The notes beneath the pieces are model-generated. The model was not told where the DNA came from. It was given only the letters and a program-made list of their open reading frames with translations, and did not search any database. Both the position numbers and the translations under genes were made by a program. From Phycisphaeraceae bacterium (GTDB lineage Bacteria > Planctomycetota > Phycisphaerae > Phycisphaerales > SM1A02): a stretch of DNA of 64,000 nucleotides. Positions 1 to 7,951 of this stretch are shown here, piece by piece; within the stretch, counting starts at the first letter, position 1, and each line of letters opens with the position of its first letter. The stretch covers positions 1,927,205 to 1,991,204 of the forward strand of contig CP054178.1 of NCBI GenBank assembly GCA_015709595.1, written 5' to 3'.

Positions 1-2
1 TG

Positions 3-632
3 TCGGGCGGTGACGAGGCCGCCCGGTACGTGGAGCAGGTCCGTCGGATTGAAGCGCGCCTGACGCGCGAAGCCCCGCTGGACATGGAATCGCCGCCGGT
101 GCGCCTCCGTCGTCGCACGCTCGACGCGCTGCACGAGATCACCCTGTATCGGCGTCGCAGGCCCGTCGTATGGTGGCAGCGCCCGCCGGTGGCGGCGGCG
201 TTCGCGGCGGTGGTGGCGCTGCTCATCGGCGCTCTGGCCGGCCTGCTCACGGTGGGCGCCGATCCCTACGCCCGGTATGGCCGCTCCGTGGGTTCGACTG
301 GAGATGGGCCGGGCGGCCTGAGCGGGGACAGTTGGCACGCCGCGGGTGCGGATCGGCTTGCCGCGGGCAGCCCGTGGGGCCAGTCGGGTGATGAACCACC
401 CGCCGTGCTTCAGATCATCTACGAGCTGGACGCCATGGCGTCCGACGCCCGTCGAGCCGCCGACTATCTGGTTTCGCAGTTCACCGCGGCCTCGCGGGCC
501 CGCGAGCAGTCACGCGGCAGCGCGAGTGAATCGACGGCGGATGGAATCCATCCCACCAACCCGTCGGGCGGCTCCGCTCCGCCTTCCAACGGCCCCAGGC
601 CCAACGGCGGACAGGCGCCCAGGCCCCAGTGA
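3..632 (+). CDS. Partial anti-sigma-factor-like single-pass membrane protein
   Basis: The frame is open to the left edge, so the gene begins outside the window; the first GTG at 30 is probably internal. The visible N-terminus (SGGDEAARYVEQVRRIEARL) resembles the helical segment of planctomycete anti-sigma/zinc-finger HC2 proteins, where a short cytoplasmic region precedes one membrane helix. A hydrophobic helix (AAAFAAVVALLIGALAGLL) follows at about residues 60-80 of the visible part. The rest is Gly/Ser/Pro-rich and probably extracytoplasmic, ending in a PSNGPRPNGGQ tail. The zinc ligands, if any, would lie upstream of the window. A sigma-factor gene would be expected just to the left, but this cannot be seen. 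The anti-sigma role is inferred from architecture. Confidence 0.6.
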   Translation, partial: SGGDEAARYVEQVRRIEARLTREAPLDMESPPVRLRRRTLDALHEITLYRRRRPVVWWQRPPVAAAFAAVVALLIGALAGLLTVGADPYARYGRSVGSTGDGPGGLSGDSWHAAGADRLAAGSPWGQSGDEPPAVLQIIYELDAMASDARRAADYLVSQFTAASRAREQSRGSASESTADGIHPTNPSGGSAPPSNGPRPNGGQAPRPQ

Positions 633-665
633 TGCGTTCATCTCTCGGGCGCTCGGGCCCGTTCT

Positions 666-1499
666 TCAGCCGTCGCGCCTGGCTGAAGCGTTCGGGTCGT
701 CCACCTCTCTGGTGCGCTCGACGGGCGTGAAGGAGTAGCCGTCGCCGACCGGCGTTTCGGGCCTGACGGCGATGTCGCGCACGGAGCCGTCCATGAAGAG
801 CACCGGCCCGGCGCCGGGGCGTTCGTACCAGTCCGCCTGCCGCCCGGTGCGATAGAGCGTCTCGAACCAGAACGGCGGCCCCATGATGACCACCTGGTCA
901 TGGGGTCGGGAGACTTCCGTGACTCGCAGCGGTCGGCGGACGTTGTCCATTCCCGTGATGCGTGCGTCCAGCAGCATGGCGTTGGCGCGGTAGCTGGTGC
1001 CGAAGAAGCGATAGGCGGTCTGTCCGCCCGTGCCGTCGCGTCCATTGGGGCTGATGATGCCGCGGTCGAGCGGACTTTCAAAGATGCCCGGCTCGCCGGG
1101 TCGGCGCCATCGCGCTTCCAGGTGCCGGTTGAGCGGTCGCGCGAAGTCCAGCGCCGGCTCGCCGCTGACTCGTGAGAACGACACACCGGCGTAGCGCCAG
1201 TCGGGATCTTCCTCGATGTCGGGAAAGGCCTCGGTCTCGCGCAGGTGCATCAGCCACGCGGCGCCGATGGAGGTCTGATTGAGGCGGCATCGATCCAGCC
1301 GTGCCTGGTTGCGGGCGCGAAAGAGCATGGGCAGCAGGACGGAGACCAGGACGATGACGACCACCAGGGCGCCGACCGCCTCGTATACCGTGAAGGCGCG
1401 TCGAGATCGACCCGGGATGCCGCTTCGTCCGCGCCGCGCCGCGCCGCCGCGGCGCGGCACGCCCCGGGATGTCGGATTGTCCTGCGTGGGAGAGGTCAT
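666..1499 (-). CDS. Type IV pilin/pseudopilin-like protein (prepilin N-terminus, DG motif)
   Basis: A 277-residue protein with a prepilin-type leader: basic stretch, then RRAFTVYEAVGALVVV, with Phe at +1 and Glu at +5 of the predicted mature protein (residues 36 and 40). The residue before the cleavage point is Ala rather than the usual Gly. One hydrophobic helix follows, then a periplasmic domain ending near GPVLFMDGSVRDIAV, which matches the DG signature of the planctomycete pseudopilin-like families (DUF1559 / H-X9-DG). Such proteins are thought to be processed by a PilD-type peptidase and assembled in the envelope. Its start overlaps the stop of the GH57 gene by 4 bp (ATGA), so the two are probably translationally coupled. 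The substrate is unknown. Confidence 0.8.
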   Translation of the reverse strand: MTSPTQDNPTSRGVPRRGGAARRGRSGIPGRSRRAFTVYEAVGALVVVIVLVSVLLPMLFRARNQARLDRCRLNQTSIGAAWLMHLRETEAFPDIEEDPDWRYAGVSFSRVSGEPALDFARPLNRHLEARWRRPGEPGIFESPLDRGIISPNGRDGTGGQTAYRFFGTSYRANAMLLDARITGMDNVRRPLRVTEVSRPHDQVVIMGPPFWFETLYRTGRQADWYERPGAGPVLFMDGSVRDIAVRPETPVGDGYSFTPVERTREVDDPNASARRDG

Positions 1500-2704
1500 C
1501 GTTCCGCGCGCCGGCGCACGTTGTCCAGCACGTTCATGAAGTTGATGTAGGAATCGTAGGGGCTGTCATAGGGGCTGAAGTACTTGTGGACGTCCCCGTC
1601 CGCCCAGTACTTGGTGCACATGTAGTACAGGTGATCGCTGGTGGTGAGCTTGCGCCAGTCCTCGAGAATCCACTCGTCCCCCGCGGCGTGCTTCGCCTTG
1701 ACGGCCTTCTCCAGCCGGTACAGCTCGGTCGCGGCGTTGGTCTGCATGTCATTGCCCAGCCACGCCGAGAGGTCGCGCTCGGTGTCGGCCCACGAGATCA
1801 TGCGCGGCACGTCGTACACGCCCACCGGCGGGTACCACGCCAGGCACTCGCTGGGCAGTTTGAAGTCGTTCTGCCCCGGGTTCACGTCGTAGATGAACCC
1901 CGGCAGGGCGTCCAGGAACTCGAAGATGCCGGTGTGATGCCACTGGTGCTCGCCGAACGTCTCGTAGTCCATGAACAGGTTGCAGACGAAGCCGTCGCCG
2001 TTGATCTGGTTGACCCACGAGGCGAACTTCTCCGCCGTCAGGGGCCACTCCGACCAGTTGCGGTCGGAGAACCGGAAGGCGATGTCGTCGCTGAGACGGA
2101 AGTTCTTCAGCAGCAGCGACAGGTGATGCGAGTGCGGGGGGCGATACACGTAGTTGGGTGAGCGGTAGCCGAGCAGCCCGTCCACGCCCTCGCACAGGAT
2201 GCCGCGATATCGCGGGAAGGTCGTCTCGAGGTGCGCCGCCAGTTCGTTGGAGTAGGTCAGCTCCGTGTTGCGAAAAACCACCGGCTCGGCGCCGAAGAGC
2301 TCCTTGAGCGTGCGCTCCTGCCGACGCACCTGTTCGTTGAACTCCTCGCGCGAGTAGAGAAACGAGAGCGAGTGGTGGCTGGTTTCGTTGATGAACTCGC
2401 AGGCGCCGGTGGCGGCGAGCTGCTGGAACATCTCGATCAGGTCGGGCGTCCACAGACGCATCTGCTCGAGCACCGTGCCGGTGATGGCGTACGACACCCG
2501 GAAGCGGCTGTCGTGGCGGCGGATCAGGTCGAGAATGCGCGCCGTCGCCGGGCGATAGCACTTGTCCGCCACCTTGAGCAGGATCGCCTTGTTGGCCTCG
2601 TTGTCGAAGTAGAACGGGTCGGAATCGAACACCGTGTACCGGCGGAGCCGGAAGGGCTGGTGGACCTGGAAGTAAAAGCAGACGGAAGCCATGGGCGGCA
2701 TCAT
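1496..2704 (-). CDS. Glycoside hydrolase family 57 protein (alpha-amylase-like)
   Basis: A 402-residue protein with the GH57 conserved regions in order: HQP at residues 15-17, ETSHHS at 107-112, FRNTELTYSNE at 144-154 with the expected catalytic nucleophile Glu148, and MDYETFGEHQW at 245-255 with the expected acid/base Asp246. GH57 enzymes are retaining alpha-glucan hydrolases or transferases (amylase, branching enzyme, 4-alpha-glucanotransferase). The length fits the short intracellular alpha-amylase-type members. There is no signal peptide, so a cytoplasmic role on glycogen or maltodextrin is likely. Start choice is uncertain between 2704 and an in-frame ATG at 2692 (MASVCFYF...), which fits the family N-terminus better. 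Neither has a clear Shine-Dalgarno. It is followed by the pseudopilin gene with a 4-bp overlap. Confidence 0.88.
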   Translation of the reverse strand: MMPPMASVCFYFQVHQPFRLRRYTVFDSDPFYFDNEANKAILLKVADKCYRPATARILDLIRRHDSRFRVSYAITGTVLEQMRLWTPDLIEMFQQLAATGACEFINETSHHSLSFLYSREEFNEQVRRQERTLKELFGAEPVVFRNTELTYSNELAAHLETTFPRYRGILCEGVDGLLGYRSPNYVYRPPHSHHLSLLLKNFRLSDDIAFRFSDRNWSEWPLTAEKFASWVNQINGDGFVCNLFMDYETFGEHQWHHTGIFEFLDALPGFIYDVNPGQNDFKLPSECLAWYPPVGVYDVPRMISWADTERDLSAWLGNDMQTNAATELYRLEKAVKAKHAAGDEWILEDWRKLTTSDHLYYMCTKYWADGDVHKYFSPYDSPYDSYINFMNVLDNVRRRAER

Positions 2705-2920
2705 ACGGCCTGTGTGGGACTTCCGTGGAGCCGATGAGAAAAGGGGTCGTCCCGCGAATCTGGGGAACCTGCCCGTTACCTCAGCACCAAATGGCTTTTC
2801 TTGCGCCGACTCTGGAATTGCCTTCAGAGGTTGGACTGAATCTGTATACTACTTGGCGAAGCTCAAGGGGCTGATGGCGCCCGGAGAGGGCGCGACGGTT
2901 GGAGAGAAGAGGAGAACGAC

Positions 2921-3697
2921 ATGTCATTGCATCGCAGGTGTGGAGTGGTCGGGCTGCTTGCGGCCATCGGCGGCGCATGTGGTTCGGCATCGGCCGGCAA
3001 CGTCCTGATGCTGTCAACCGGCAACGGAGCATGGGACAACCAGATCGCCGCCTCGCTGCAGGGCTTTGGTCACACGGTGACCGTGGGTCCGGAGTACACC
3101 GCGTTCAACGGCAGCACGAACCTGTCCGGCGTGGACGCCGTTCTGCTGCTGACCAATCTGAACTGGGCCCAAGGCGACATGCCGGTGGCCGGCCAGACGC
3201 AACTGGTCAACTACGTGAACAACGGCGGCGGCCTCGTCACCGGTGAGTGGCTGCTGTGGAAGCGGGCCGCCCAGAACAACTTCCTCACGCTCGACGCGGT
3301 TCTGCCCGGCACGACCACCGGCACCTTCTTCGGCGGCGCCCAGACGACCTATTCGCAGGCGACGCCGGACCCCATCCTCAACGCGGGTCTGCCCGTCAAC
3401 ATGCTCTTCAATCTGGGCAGCATCTCCGGCACGGAAACCGTGGTGACGCCCAAGGGCGGCGCGACGGTGTTCTACACCAGCAGCCAGACGAGCGAGGCGG
3501 GACTGGTGGGCTGGCAGGCGGGCGCCGGTCGCGTGCTCAACTTTTCCACCCTCATCGGCAGCACCGAGATGAATGACCCCACCTACGCTCGGCTGGTGAG
3601 CAACGCCCTCAACTGGGTGGCGGTGATTCCCTCTCCCGGCGCCCTGGCGTTCTTGGGACTCGCGGGTCTGACGGTCTCCCGTCGGCGCCGCGCCTGA
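2921..3697 (+). CDS. Exported protein with PEP-CTERM-like sorting tail
   Basis: A 258-residue protein with an N-terminal signal peptide (cleavage near GSASA-GN, residue about 25) and a C-terminal sorting signal: a PSPGALAFLGLAGLTV hydrophobic segment followed by SRRRRA. This is the Phycisphaerae variant of the PEP-CTERM tail, recognised by an exosortase/archaeosortase-type enzyme and linked to surface or exopolysaccharide association. The middle begins NVLMLSTGNGAWDNQIAASLQ and contains GVDAVLLLTN and NNGGGLVTGEW. It resembles a glutamine-amidotransferase/ThuA-like flavodoxin fold, by pattern only. A good ribosome site (GAGGAG) lies about 7 nt before the ATG. A TATACT hexamer at 2845-2850 is a possible -10 box, with no convincing -35. 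No exosortase gene is in the window. Confidence 0.82.
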   Translation: MSLHRRCGVVGLLAAIGGACGSASAGNVLMLSTGNGAWDNQIAASLQGFGHTVTVGPEYTAFNGSTNLSGVDAVLLLTNLNWAQGDMPVAGQTQLVNYVNNGGGLVTGEWLLWKRAAQNNFLTLDAVLPGTTTGTFFGGAQTTYSQATPDPILNAGLPVNMLFNLGSISGTETVVTPKGGATVFYTSSQTSEAGLVGWQAGAGRVLNFSTLIGSTEMNDPTYARLVSNALNWVAVIPSPGALAFLGLAGLTVSRRRRA

Positions 3698-3775
3698 TTG
3701 CCGGGGATCGGCACTGGTCGGACAAACTGAAATCCCCCTGGCTATCATCCCAACAAGCACGGGAGGAGACCTGCC

Positions 3776-4183
3776 GTGCATGTGGCCATGAGCAACCCGG
3801 AACCCACCTTCGGTCGCCCGGTTCAGTACCCGGCTCCCCGGCTCAGGCACGAGGGGCTGGACGCCAACCACAAGAATCTGGCGGTTCTCATCCACGTCGC
3901 GCCCTTCGCGGCCTTGGTGCTGGCGCCGCTGATCATCGCGCCCCTGTTCCTGTGGCTCATCAAGAAGGATGAGTCGTCATTCGTGGATGACCACGGCCGG
4001 GAAGCGATCAACTTCCTCATCAGCAGCGTGATCTGGGCGTTCGGGCTGTCGATCACGGTGGTGGGGCTGATCGCCCTGCCCGTCTTGGTGGTGCTGGTGC
4101 CGGTCAACATGATCCGAGGGGCGGTGGCGGCGAGCAACGGCGAGTATTTCCGCTACCCGTTCACGATCCGGATGATCAGCTGA
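3776..4183 (+). CDS. DUF4870 family membrane protein (first of a tandem pair)
   Basis: A 135-residue integral membrane protein of the DUF4870 (Tic20-like) family. After a polar N-terminus come NHKNLAVLIHVAPFAAL, LIIAPLFLWLIKKDESSFVDDHGREAINF, and a C-terminal PVNMIRGAVAASNGEYFRYPF. The short His/Asn patch, the DxxGREAINF stretch and the GEYFRYPF end are family hallmarks, with about three membrane helices. The biochemical function of DUF4870 is not established. I chose the GTG at 3776 because a strong GGAGGA ribosome site ends about 7 nt upstream; an ATG at 3788 lies too far from it. A second DUF4870 gene follows at about 4399-4695, so the two are paralogous neighbours and possibly co-transcribed. 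Confidence 0.85.
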   Translation: MHVAMSNPEPTFGRPVQYPAPRLRHEGLDANHKNLAVLIHVAPFAALVLAPLIIAPLFLWLIKKDESSFVDDHGREAINFLISSVIWAFGLSITVVGLIALPVLVVLVPVNMIRGAVAASNGEYFRYPFTIRMIS

Positions 4184-4398
4184 TCCGAGGCAGGAGGTTG
4201 TCGGATGTCAGCCCGCACGGGATTGACTGTCCACAATCCATCCAGATCCGATCGTGTCAATCTGTGGACAACTTGCGCCATTGGCTTGCGGGATTCCCCA
4301 TTTTCGGGGACGATGGGGGGCATGAGCGAAGAGAACACCACCCCCCGACCGATTCGTCCGCCTCTGCCGCAGCCGCCGCTCCCAGCGAGGAGCGAACG

Positions 4399-4695
4399 AT
4401 GGCGATGCTTTCGCATCTGCTGGCGATCTTCTTTGGCTGGCTGGCGCCGCTGATCATCTGGCTGGTGAAGAAGGAATCGCCCTTCGTGGCGGATCAGGCG
4501 AAGGAGTCGCTGAACTTCCAGATCACGGTGTTCATCGCCTACCTCGTCTGCTTCGCGCTTTCCTTCGTCCTGATTGGCTGCTTCCTGATGCCAGTGGTGG
4601 CCGTGGCGAACATTGTGTTGTGCATCATGGCCACTCTGGCGTCCAACAAGGGCGAGCGGTATCGCTATCCCTTCGCGATCCGCCTCATCAAGTAA
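4399..4695 (+). CDS. DUF4870 family membrane protein (second copy), probable upstream frameshift
   Basis: The open frame encodes MAMLSHLLAIFFGWLAPLI, VKKESPFVADQAKESLNF, three hydrophobic helices, and ends NKGERYRYPFAIRLIK, all typical of DUF4870 and clearly paralogous to 3776-4183. The ATG at 4399 has a GAGGAG ribosome site about 7 nt upstream and gives a 98-residue protein. There is a stronger alternative: an ATG at 4322 behind a G-rich ribosome site begins MSEENTTP in the +1-shifted frame. Adding a single C to the run of six C at about 4339-4344 would join MSEENTT to PPTDSSASAAAAAPSEERTMAMLS, a normal DUF4870 N-terminus. So this is either a sequencing or real frameshift, or a shortened start. 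The function of the family is unknown. Confidence 0.75.
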   Translation: MAMLSHLLAIFFGWLAPLIIWLVKKESPFVADQAKESLNFQITVFIAYLVCFALSFVLIGCFLMPVVAVANIVLCIMATLASNKGERYRYPFAIRLIK

Positions 4696-4728
4696 CGTGG
4701 GCGATCACACCCTGCGCCTCGCCCGCGA

Positions 4729-4764
4729 GCGCGGTTATCCAGCCATCGTCTGGATAATCCGCGC
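4729..4764. repeat. Long inverted repeat (hairpin) after the DUF4870 pair
   Basis: The left arm GCGCGGTTATCCAG (4729-4742) pairs with CTGGATAATCCGCGC (4750-4764) around a 7-nt loop, with one bulged base. The A/T-containing core (TTATCCAG/CTGGATAA) stands out in this GC-rich sequence. No T run follows on either side, so it is not a canonical intrinsic terminator. It could be a processing signal, a Rho-assisted terminator or a protein-binding site between the DUF4870 genes and the next gene. Confidence 0.6.
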
Positions 4765-4847
4765 GGGTGTTGCGCCCGTTGAAGATTCCCGCGAACCCGC
4801 GCCGATGACCGCTGGCGTCGCCAATGATCGGAGATAGACTCGCACCG

Positions 4848-5204
4848 ATGGACATTCGCGGCCCCATCCCGTTCCACGTCGCCAGGGCGTACGGCGTGCA
4901 GCCGGCGCTCAATGCGACCAAGATTGGCGCGGTCCGACCGATGGGCGGCGTCGCGGCGCCGGTTGGCCCGAGCGGCGTGCGCCAGGTGGACGCGACGGGC
5001 GACCTCAGCCGCGTGGAAGGGGTCACGCGCTCCCGCGGGCTGGATCACCTCGTGGGAGGCACGGTGAACCGGCCGATCGCCTTTGATGGAGCCGCCACGA
5101 CTCAGCCCAGCGCGGGATCGCTGCCCATGTATACGCGAGCCGCGGACAAGATCGAGGCCGCCGTCGCCGTCAACCTGGGCCGCATGCTTGACGTGCAGGG
5201 TTGA
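4848..5204 (+). CDS. Small hypothetical protein
   Basis: A 118-residue protein from the ATG at 4848 (MDIRGPIPFHVARAYGVQPAL). It has no membrane helix or signal peptide and no domain I recognise. The middle is low-complexity (Gly/Pro/Val/Ala). The C-terminus (YTRAADKIEAAVAVNLGRML) is a predicted amphipathic helix. An upstream in-frame ATG at 4824 lacks a ribosome site; GGAG at about 4830 lies some 14 nt before 4848, which is also not ideal. Overlapping minus-strand frames have the arginine-rich look of shadows. It ends 15 bp before the convergent ABC permease stop. That it is a real gene is moderately likely; the function is unknown. Confidence 0.55.
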   Translation: MDIRGPIPFHVARAYGVQPALNATKIGAVRPMGGVAAPVGPSGVRQVDATGDLSRVEGVTRSRGLDHLVGGTVNRPIAFDGAATTQPSAGSLPMYTRAADKIEAAVAVNLGRMLDVQG

Positions 5205-5219
5205 CGCTCCACGTTCCGG

Positions 5220-7067
5220 CTACGCCCGGAACACCGCGCCCATCCGCCGGCCCATGAGCATCGCCGCCCCCACCAGCGTCACCGTCAGCAGCGCCATGCC
5301 CCACACACCCATGGCGCTGGCGATGTGTTCGCCGTCGCCGAGTCGATGCACGAGAACGTAGATCGCTTTCGTGATGGGAAAATGCTGTTCGCGCTGGGCG
5401 AGGATGAGCGAGTCGGAAACCTCGAGCATGGCGAAGCTGAAGGCCAGCAGCGCGCCCGCCACCAGATTGGCGGCGATGAGCGGCAGCGTGATCGCCCGCA
5501 GCGTGCGGAACCGCCCCGCGCCGAGGTTGAGCGAGGCCTCTTCCAGTTCGCGGGGCGTCTGCTCCAGCCCAGCCGCCGCGCTGCGCACGACGTAGGGCAG
5601 CCGCCGCACCGCGTAGGCGATGATGAGCAGCGGGACGGGATTGGGATCGGCCCCGAGCACATCCGCCCAGCCGGACAGCGGGGCGTGGTTGAGCCAGTCG
5701 AACCACGACTGGGGCAGGACGGGGTCGAGCAGCGAGGCCATCCACCGCGGCATCGACCCGGCGCAGGGCCAGCGCAGCGTCAGCGCCACGTAGCCGAAGG
5801 CCATCACCAGTCCCGGCACCGCCAGCGGCAGCATGGCCAGCGCATCCAGCACCGAACGACCCCACGCGCGCGTGCGCACCAGCAGGTGGGCGATGGCCAG
5901 TCCCAGCACGATGTCCACGAGCACCGCCGCCGAGGCCAGCAGCAGCGAGTTGCGGATTGAGCCGATGGCCAGCGGATGCCCCAGGGCGTTCTCATAGTGG
6001 CGGAACGTGATCGACTGGGGAACGACGGAGCGATACCACGTGCCGCTCTCGGCAATACTGGCGAGGATGACGCCGGCGTGGGGCAGTGCGGCGAGAAGGA
6101 TCACGCCCGCGAAGGCGGCGCCGGCGAGCAGCCCTTTCATGCCCCGCAGGCGGGGCAGCACCGCGTGGCGCGACGCCTTGCCGGACATCGCCTCGCCGCG
6201 GCGTCCGAAGCAGAGACGCCCGCCCGCGTAGAGCAGCACCGCGCTGGCGAGCATGACCACGGTGAGGGCGTAGGGCTCGGCCTTGGCGTTCATCTCGCGG
6301 ATGCCGTTGAAGATCTGCACCGGCGTGACGTGGTGGTACTCGAACATCAGCGGCGTGCCGAGCTCGGTGAATGACCAGATGAAGACGATCGTCGCGCCCG
6401 CGAACAGCCCCGGGCGCATCATGGGAAGCACGATGGTGCGAAAGCGCCGCCACGCCGAGGCCCCGAGGTTCTCCGCGGCCTCCTCCAGCGACGGGTCGAT
6501 GTTGGCCAGGGCGGCGGCGGCGTTGAGGTACAGGATCGGGTAGAGGTGCAGGGCCTCGAGAATCACCACCGCCCAGAACCCGCCCCGCCCGATGAAGTCG
6601 ATGCCGGTGTCGATCAGCCCGGCATGCATCAGCAGGGTGTTCACCGCGCCGTTGCGACCCAGCAGGTGATGCAGTCCGATCGCGCCGACGAAGGGTGGCA
6701 GGATAAGCGGCGCCAGGATCAGCGCGCCGAACAGCGCCTTGCCGCGGAAGTCGTATCGCGCCGTGAGCATCGCCAGCGGCACGCCGATCAGCAGGCACAG
6801 CGCCGTGGTGCAGGCGGCGATCGCCAGCGAGTTGAGCAGCCCCCACAGCAGGCGCGGCGTGGTGAAGACCGACTTCAGGTGAAAGAGCGTGAACGACTCG
6901 CCGTCAATCGAGCGAAACCCGCCTTCGACGGTGAGCCAGATGGGATAGAGGAGAAAGACGCCGAGCAGCGTGACGAGCGTGAGGGAGAGCGCATGGCTTG
7001 ACCAGCGTGTCCGCCGCATGGGCCTCATCGTAGGTGACCGGGCGGGCCGCGCGACGCGGAGCGTCAC
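5220..7067 (-). CDS. Iron(III)-type ABC transporter permease, two fused FbpB-like domains
   Basis: A 615-residue polytopic inner-membrane protein containing two BPD_transp_1 permease domains in tandem, the arrangement of FbpB/AfuB/SfuB ferric-iron transporters. Two EAA loops, the contacts for the ATPase, are visible: EEAAENLGASAWRRFRTIVLP at about 195-215 and EEASLNLGAGRFRTLRAITLP at about 508-528. About 12 membrane helices are predicted. The likely role is uptake of Fe(III) or another small ligand, such as a phosphonate or thiamine-type substrate, with a periplasmic binding protein and an ATPase. Neither partner is in the window, so this permease is orphaned locally. The start is uncertain: in-frame Mets at 7028 and 7019 come just before the first helix and are better candidates than 7067. 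Confidence 0.9.
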   Translation of the reverse strand: MTLRVARPARSPTMRPMRRTRWSSHALSLTLVTLLGVFLLYPIWLTVEGGFRSIDGESFTLFHLKSVFTTPRLLWGLLNSLAIAACTTALCLLIGVPLAMLTARYDFRGKALFGALILAPLILPPFVGAIGLHHLLGRNGAVNTLLMHAGLIDTGIDFIGRGGFWAVVILEALHLYPILYLNAAAALANIDPSLEEAAENLGASAWRRFRTIVLPMMRPGLFAGATIVFIWSFTELGTPLMFEYHHVTPVQIFNGIREMNAKAEPYALTVVMLASAVLLYAGGRLCFGRRGEAMSGKASRHAVLPRLRGMKGLLAGAAFAGVILLAALPHAGVILASIAESGTWYRSVVPQSITFRHYENALGHPLAIGSIRNSLLLASAAVLVDIVLGLAIAHLLVRTRAWGRSVLDALAMLPLAVPGLVMAFGYVALTLRWPCAGSMPRWMASLLDPVLPQSWFDWLNHAPLSGWADVLGADPNPVPLLIIAYAVRRLPYVVRSAAAGLEQTPRELEEASLNLGAGRFRTLRAITLPLIAANLVAGALLAFSFAMLEVSDSLILAQREQHFPITKAIYVLVHRLGDGEHIASAMGVWGMALLTVTLVGAAMLMGRRMGAVFRA

Positions 7068-7074
7068 GCCACCC
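7048..7074. repeat. Dispersed GC-rich palindromic repeat, copy 1
   Basis: This 27-bp segment, containing GCGACGCGGAGCGTCACGCC, matches 44829-44855 at 25 of 27 positions. The core forms a short stem (GACG..CGTC around GGAG). It overlaps the uncertain 5' end of the ABC permease reading frame, which is another reason to prefer the later permease start. Two copies far apart suggest a genome-wide intergenic repeat. Confidence 0.55.
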
Positions 7075-7201
7075 CGTGCGGTGCGTCGCGACCATCGTTC
7101 TCGGACTCGACCAGAAGGAATCTCTTTGCCCGCCTTGCGCAGGCCGCACGGTCGTCGGCTGGGCTCTCAACCCCGGCTCAAGATGGGCCGAAGTGGTCAA
7201 C

Positions 7202-7933
7202 ATGACCGGCGGGCTGTCGGACATCCTGAAATGGCTGACCGGGGCCGAGGTTCGCGCCGACCGGGTGCGAGAACTGCTCCAGGTGGCATGCCGCGCCCGA
7301 GCGACCATTGACCTGCTCGAGGCCGACGCGATCCTCCCGCGACTCCTGTCCGCCACGGTGGTGCGCGTCGGTCGGAACGACCTGCTGGTCAGCCAGCCGG
7401 TCGGCATGGCGGGGCGCGTGAAACTGCTTCCCAACTCGCTGCTTCGGTTTGTCGTGGAGATCGAGGGGCGTCGCTGGCTGGGCACGTCGCGATTGCTTGG
7501 TCGGGACAGCGCCGTGACCGAAGGGGGCGGCGCGATCTTCGGCTATCGACTCGCCTTGCCCAGTCGGCTCACGTGCGTGTGGCACCAGGGGGCCGGTCAC
7601 GCCGTGGAGCAACTGGTCTGCGTCTCGGCCCATCTTCGCCTGCTCGCGGACCGACCCGTGGCGGTCATCGGCTGCGTCGAGGAACTCAGCCCCGGGGGCA
7701 TGCTGCTGCACACGCGCACACCGGCCGACCAGGCGTGGGTCGGCCGGCATGGAACGATTTCGGCCCGGCTGCCCGACCCCGCCGGCGCCATCGAGGCGCC
7801 CGTCACCGTGCGCTGCGCCGAGCCGGCCGACGCCTCGGGGCGCAGCGGGCTGATCGGCGTCAGCTTCGATCGCGCCATGCCCGAGATCGAGGCGCTGCTC
7901 AGCCGGATGTCCCCGCGCGTGCGCGCCGGGTGA
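7202..7933 (+). CDS. PilZ/YcgR-like protein, probably degenerate for c-di-GMP binding
   Basis: A 243-residue cytoplasmic protein. Residues about 40-120 (SATVVRVGRNDLLVSQP...GRVKLLP) look like the N-terminal YcgR-type beta domain. Residues about 150-243 look like PilZ: VEELSPGGMLLHT corresponds to the D/N-x-S-x-x-G strand, and the end GLIGVSFDRAMPEIEALLSRM is typical. The arginine-rich RxxxR motif that clamps c-di-GMP is not evident after YRLALPSRLTCVWHQ, so binding may be lost or changed. PilZ proteins control motility, adhesion or polysaccharide output. I chose the ATG at 7202 (MTGGLSDILKWLTG) because the upstream in-frame extension overlaps the dispersed repeat and looks non-coding. Confidence 0.68.
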   Translation: MTGGLSDILKWLTGAEVRADRVRELLQVACRARATIDLLEADAILPRLLSATVVRVGRNDLLVSQPVGMAGRVKLLPNSLLRFVVEIEGRRWLGTSRLLGRDSAVTEGGGAIFGYRLALPSRLTCVWHQGAGHAVEQLVCVSAHLRLLADRPVAVIGCVEELSPGGMLLHTRTPADQAWVGRHGTISARLPDPAGAIEAPVTVRCAEPADASGRSGLIGVSFDRAMPEIEALLSRMSPRVRAG

Positions 7934-7951
7934 ACGACGAACTCCGCGCGG

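Noticed and set aside
638-1186. Minus-strand frame overlapping the pseudopilin gene
   Set aside because: It lies in another frame of the same strand and is Arg/Ser/Ala-rich without motifs, whereas the 666-1499 frame has a prepilin signature.
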